The position numbers were made by a program, and so were the translations under genes. A stretch of DNA of 8,906 bases from Candidatus Neomicrothrix sp. UBA672 (GTDB lineage Bacteria > Actinomycetota > Acidimicrobiia > Acidimicrobiales > MedAcidi-G1). Positions 6,304 to 8,906 of this stretch are shown piece after piece (the first letter of the stretch is position 1; each line of letters begins with the position of its first letter). The DNA is taken from assembly GCA_002299135.1 (NCBI GenBank), contig DBNM01000041.1:1-8906 (forward strand), in the 5' to 3' direction. The notes under the pieces are model-generated. The model saw only the letters and a list, made by a program, of their open reading frames with translations. It made no database searches and had not been told where the DNA came from.

Positions 6304-6762
6304 CTAATTCTTATCCTGTTTCTGTTCTTCAGACAATGGCTTCCACATCCAGGTCAAGTAACGGCATTCAGAATCTTCATACAGAGTTCCGACCTTTACT
6401 TCAACTTGCATACCTACGCTTAGATCTTCAACGCTATAACCATTTACTACCTGACCTAGTATCACCATTTTTTCTTCTTCTAATTCTACTGCTGCAATAA
6501 CAATAGGTTCGTAAGGTTCCGCTGCTATGAAAGGTGGTGGCGGTGGATAGGCACTGTTTGTATAAGACCAAATTTTTCCAACTCTACTTAAAAGAACTTC
6601 TTCAATCTCATCTTCAGAAAAATTAGGATCCGATCCTCCAAGACTTTTTGGAAAACAGTAGCCCCCTGAGTTTTTATAACGGCCGCCTATTAAATGTGCT
6701 TCTTCCTCAATGGTAAAAAAACCTTCAACGGCCGGAACTTGAATTTTCGTATCTTTAGTCAC
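6304..6762 (-). CDS. DUF35 / OB-fold protein, accessory subunit of the thiolase homologue, zinc ribbon degenerate
   Basis: A 152-residue protein with the DUF35 plan: N-terminal helix and ribbon region (about 10-45), then an OB-fold. Recognisable blocks are VEGFFT (12-17), LSRVGKIWSYTNSAYPPPPP (58-77), PYEPIVIAAVEL (83-94) and GQVVNGY (103-109). In the family the ribbon normally carries four cysteines (CxxCG...CxxC) that bind zinc. Here the equivalent segment, GGRYKNSGGYCFPKS (26-40), keeps just C36; the only other cysteine is C133. The zinc site therefore appears lost while the fold is kept. DUF35 proteins bind and activate thiolase-like partners, as ChsH2(DUF35) does for Ltp2, and this gene lies two bases before its likely partner. 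The start is GTG, 21 bases after the thioredoxin gene, in the same frame as that gene and with a run of seven A's just upstream. Confidence 0.87.
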   Translation of the reverse strand: MTKDTKIQVPAVEGFFTIEEEAHLIGGRYKNSGGYCFPKSLGGSDPNFSEDEIEEVLLSRVGKIWSYTNSAYPPPPPFIAAEPYEPIVIAAVELEEEKMVILGQVVNGYSVEDLSVGMQVEVKVGTLYEDSECRYLTWMWKPLSEEQKQDKN

Positions 6763-6783
6763 AGTTTTTTTACTTTCTGCCTG

Positions 6784-7491
6784 TTAGAAGAGAGCAGACG
6801 TCAAGCGTTGTCTCCATTTACTTGTTCTTGGATCTTCTGGGCCTAATAGTTCAAGTAAATCGACAAATCTGTCCCTTGAGTCTTCATCTGTCTTTACTTT
6901 TTCGATCAGTTCAGCAAGTTCAGACTCTATGTCTCCCACATTTTCGAGACGTGCTATCGCTGATACTCTTCTCGTTTCAGGAGTCTCAGGTATTTTTTCT
7001 AGAAGTTTTATCGCCTCTTCTTTGTCCCCGTCTTCATTTCTTGTCACGAGTAGTTGAGCTAGGCTCGTTACTGCCTCCGGGTTATCCACTTCTATTTCTA
7101 GAGCTTTTCTAAGTGACAGCTCGTCTCCATTGTTTATTAATTTCTCTAGTTCTGTCATCTCTTCGGAAGGTAAAAGTTTTTGAACAAAATCTCTTACAGC
7201 TTCTTCACCTTGTGCTCCAACAAAACTACTAACGACATCTTTGTTATGTATTGCAAAAACAGCTGGAATTGACTGAACCTTGAATGCTCCTGCCACTCCA
7301 GGGTTTTCATCAATATTTACTTTGACAAGAACAACTTTTCCATTTGTCTCATCGATAACCCTTTCAAGTATCGGACCTAAGCTTTTACACGGACCACACC
7401 ATGGCGCCCAAAGGTCAACCACTACTGGGGTCTTTTCTGAGCGTTCTAATACTTCTTTTTCGAAATCACTATCATTTACTTCAAGAGTCAT
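6784..7491 (-). CDS. Thioredoxin-domain protein with C-terminal TPR-like region (CnoX/YbbN type)
   Basis: With the chosen start the protein has 235 residues. A thioredoxin domain (about 1-108) contains VVVDLWAPWCGPCKSLGPIL (23-42) with active-site C32 and C35, and the cis-proline in SIPAV (P76). The rest is a helical, acidic region that resembles degenerate tetratricopeptide repeats, as in CnoX/YbbN proteins, which join thioredoxin to TPRs and protect or escort client proteins. The intact CGPC suggests real disulfide exchange. The frame is open upstream to 7557, but the added 22 residues do not look like thioredoxin, whereas MTLEVNDSDF does; GGTGG (7498-7502) lies six bases before this ATG. 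A start two codons earlier (7497) is possible. It is the first gene of the minus-strand run and may serve general protein folding rather than the catabolic steps. Confidence 0.88.
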   Translation of the reverse strand: MTLEVNDSDFEKEVLERSEKTPVVVDLWAPWCGPCKSLGPILERVIDETNGKVVLVKVNIDENPGVAGAFKVQSIPAVFAIHNKDVVSSFVGAQGEEAVRDFVQKLLPSEEMTELEKLINNGDELSLRKALEIEVDNPEAVTSLAQLLVTRNEDGDKEEAIKLLEKIPETPETRRVSAIARLENVGDIESELAELIEKVKTDEDSRDRFVDLLELLGPEDPRTSKWRQRLTSALF

Positions 7492-7569
7492 CTTCATCCA
7501 CCAAACAAGAAAACAAATTTCCTTACCTTCAGGGTAGAGAGATCCTCTTTCCTCCACTACCGTCTGAGC
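7492..7569. promoter_or_regulatory. Divergent promoter region between thioredoxin operon and phosphotransferase
   Basis: These 78 bases separate two divergent starts and must hold the promoters for both the seven-gene minus run and the rightward pair, unless promoters lie inside genes. I see no convincing -35/-10 pair on either strand. GGTAG (7533-7537) and CTACC (7557-7561) form a short inverted repeat, and AGAG/CTCT lies inside it, giving a modest operator candidate. The GGTGG at 7498-7502 is the ribosome site of the thioredoxin gene. Confidence 0.35.
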
Positions 7570-8598
7570 ATGAATACAACTTCGGGTATAAGAAAAAATG
7601 AGGTGCGCAAGTGGTTAGATGCGCATGTAGACGGAGTTGAAGGTGAACTCGAATATCACCAAATTATTGGTGGGCACTCCAATTTAACTTATACGGTCGT
7701 GGAAAATTCGGGTAGAAAATGGGTTCTTAGACGCCCTCCACTCGGACATGTTCTTGCGACCGCTCATGATATGAGTCGTGAATATCGGGTCATTAAGGCA
7801 CTAGCGAACAGTGGGGTTCCAGTTCCCAAAGTGGTCGGTCTTTGTGAAGATCCAGAAATAAACGATGCTCCTTTTTATGTAATGGATTTTGTAGAAGGAA
7901 TAGTGGTGCGTGACGCTGAAATTGCCCTCTCTCTGACTCTTCCGGTTCGTAGCAAAATGGGCGCATCTCTACTGGAAACGCTTGTTTCTTTGCATGCAGT
8001 AGATGTTGATGAAGTGGGGCTTGGTGACTTGGCGAGAAAAGATGGCTATATCGAACGTCAGCTCAAACGTTGGAAAGCGCAATTTGAACAATCAACTAAT
8101 AGAGAAATATCAGGTGTTTTCGAAATTCATGACAATCTTCTCCGAAATGTCCCTGAGCAGCAAGGAGTTGGAATAGTTCACGGTGACTACAGACTGGACA
8201 ATACGATCATGACCGAAACAGGTGAAGTGGCTGCAGTTTTAGACTGGGAGCTTTGCACATTAGGTGACGTTCTTTCGGATCTTGCTGCAATTATTTCCTA
8301 TTCAAATGATCTTACGGGTATGGAAACGCAGGCAATGTCAGTTGAAGGTTTTCCGACTCCTGAAGAAGTGCGTGGTCTTTATAGCAATTTGAGTGAAAGG
8401 GATCTTTCAAAATTAGATTTCTATATAGCGTTTGCTTATTGGAGGCTGGCATGCATACTCGAAGGTGTTTACACAAGATATGCAGCTGGAGTAATGGGAA
8501 GTGAAGCTGATGCCGCTGCTATTGAAATTTTTGGAGAACGTGTCCTTCTTCTAATTGATTTAGCCAATTCAACATTTCAAGACTTTTTGAAGGAATAA
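7570..8598 (+). CDS. APH-family phosphotransferase, FadE36/ACAD10-11 kinase-like
   Basis: A 342-residue protein of the aminoglycoside phosphotransferase-like kinase fold. IIGGHSNLTY (32-41) is the nucleotide loop and WVLRRPPLGHVLATAHDMSREYRV (51-74) is a hallmark of the branch that includes mycobacterial FadE36 and the kinase part of ACAD10/11. The catalytic loop is IVHGDYRLDN (202-211) with D206 and N211; the metal site is D225 in LDWE (224-227), followed by LGD (231-233). Related kinases phosphorylate hydroxyacyl-CoAs (ACAD10/11; LvaA in levulinate use), preparing them for phosphate elimination by an acyl-CoA dehydrogenase-type partner. No such dehydrogenase is in the window. No good ribosome site precedes the ATG, so the leader may be very short; the next in-frame start candidate is a GTG 11 codons later. 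It is six bases upstream of the PAC2 gene. Confidence 0.9.
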   Translation: MNTTSGIRKNEVRKWLDAHVDGVEGELEYHQIIGGHSNLTYTVVENSGRKWVLRRPPLGHVLATAHDMSREYRVIKALANSGVPVPKVVGLCEDPEINDAPFYVMDFVEGIVVRDAEIALSLTLPVRSKMGASLLETLVSLHAVDVDEVGLGDLARKDGYIERQLKRWKAQFEQSTNREISGVFEIHDNLLRNVPEQQGVGIVHGDYRLDNTIMTETGEVAAVLDWELCTLGDVLSDLAAIISYSNDLTGMETQAMSVEGFPTPEEVRGLYSNLSERDLSKLDFYIAFAYWRLACILEGVYTRYAAGVMGSEADAAAIEIFGERVLLLIDLANSTFQDFLKE

Positions 8599-8604
8599 AA
8601 TAAG

Positions 8605-8906
8605 ATGAAAAGTGAGCAAGAAGATCTTTTTGAATTTATCCAACTTAAGGAACTAGAAAACCCTGTTTTAATTTTGGCTCTTGATGGTTGGATAGACTCA
8701 TCCGGAATTGCCCGAAATGTCAAAGATTCCCTCTTATCAAAAGCCGAAAGTCAGACAATGGTTAAATTCGATACTGACAAACTTCTGGATCATCGTGCCC
8801 GTCGTCCTATTCTCAGTCTGAATAATGGTGTAGTGGATAATTTAGATTGGCCTTCAATAGAACTTTTGAATATCGAAGGATTAGAAGGACCTGATGCTTG
8901 CATATT
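8605..8906 (+). CDS. Partial CDS, PAC2 family protein (proteasome-assembly-chaperone-like)
   Basis: The ATG at 8605 follows the phosphotransferase stop by six bases, with AGGA (8591-8594) ten bases upstream inside the previous gene. The frame stays open for 100 codons to the window edge. The visible N-terminal part matches the PAC2 family: ENPVLILALDGWIDSSGIAR (18-37), then VKFDTDKLLDHRARRP (55-70), GVVDNLDWPSIELL (77-90) and EGLEGPDA (92-99). The conserved FDxDxLLDxRARRP block is especially clear. PAC2 proteins in Actinobacteria and Archaea are related to eukaryotic proteasome assembly chaperones, and their bacterial job is not firmly established. Full-length proteins are roughly 250-300 residues, so most of the gene lies to the right. 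I infer co-transcription with the phosphotransferase. Confidence 0.88.
   Translation, partial: MKSEQEDLFEFIQLKELENPVLILALDGWIDSSGIARNVKDSLLSKAESQTMVKFDTDKLLDHRARRPILSLNNGVVDNLDWPSIELLNIEGLEGPDACI

Noticed and set aside
6530..6548. GGTGG-rich low-complexity stretch resembling a repeat
   Set aside because: It encodes the proline run PPPPP (73-77) that is typical of the DUF35 family at this position, so coding constraint explains it.
6763..6783. Possible thioredoxin-DUF35 fusion by readthrough, since both genes share a frame separated by seven codons
   Set aside because: A normal TAA ends the thioredoxin gene and both proteins look complete alone; a common frame occurs by chance one time in three.
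7492..7557. N-terminal extension of the thioredoxin protein by 22 residues
   Set aside because: The extra residues do not resemble thioredoxin, a ribosome site fits the later ATG at 7491, and the extension would use up most of the divergent promoter region.
1..8906. Phage, toxin-antitoxin, defence or mobile-element content
   Set aside because: All complete genes belong to metabolic or housekeeping families; no integrase, transposase, terminal repeats or small paired toxin-like genes are visible.

Overview
The window looks like a piece of an actinobacterial chromosome, probably from a low-to-moderate-GC lineage such as the marine Acidimicrobiia. The class is an inference. It rests on several proteins that match mycobacterial families as I remember them: a thiolase-like/DUF35 pair resembling Rv1627c/Rv1628c, a crotonase resembling EchA20, a FadE36/ACAD10-like phosphotransferase and a PAC2 protein. 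The base composition is visibly more AT-rich than in mycobacteria. Genes are packed tightly, no stretch of more than 300 bases lacks a gene, and I see no rRNA, tRNA, CRISPR array or insertion sequence.

Layout: (1) 1-161, minus strand, the start of a gene leaving the window, perhaps a PaaI-type thioesterase. (2) 162-254, a divergent control region with a 27-base imperfect palindrome. (3) 255-1662, plus strand, an SDR dehydrogenase coupled to an NT5C-type 5'-nucleotidase. (4) 1663-7491, minus strand, a run of seven genes with gaps of 2-42 bases. In transcription order these are thioredoxin-TPR protein, DUF35 protein, SCP-x-like thiolase homologue, EchA20-like crotonase, sugar-nucleotidyltransferase-like protein, luciferase-like flavin oxidoreductase and a second crotonase. 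(5) 7492-7569, a 78-base divergent promoter region. (6) 7570-8906, plus strand, an APH-family phosphotransferase followed by a PAC2 protein cut by the window end.

How the genes may work together: five of the seven minus-strand genes (DUF35, thiolase-like, two crotonases, luciferase-like oxidoreductase) belong to families used to break down CoA-activated, often alicyclic or steroid-like acids. EchA20 opens a steroid ring in mycobacteria, and thiolase-like/DUF35 pairs include the steroid side-chain aldolase Ltp2-ChsH2(DUF35). I infer a CoA-ester degradation operon acting on an unknown ring-containing or branched substrate. The thiolase homologue keeps the nucleophilic cysteine but has tyrosine and glutamate where SCP-x thiolases have their two catalytic histidines. 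Its DUF35 partner has lost the zinc-ribbon cysteines. A nucleotidyltransferase of unknown role lies in the middle of this operon and is the least explained member. The divergent phosphotransferase belongs to a family linked to hydroxyacyl-CoA catabolism, so it may feed the same pathway.
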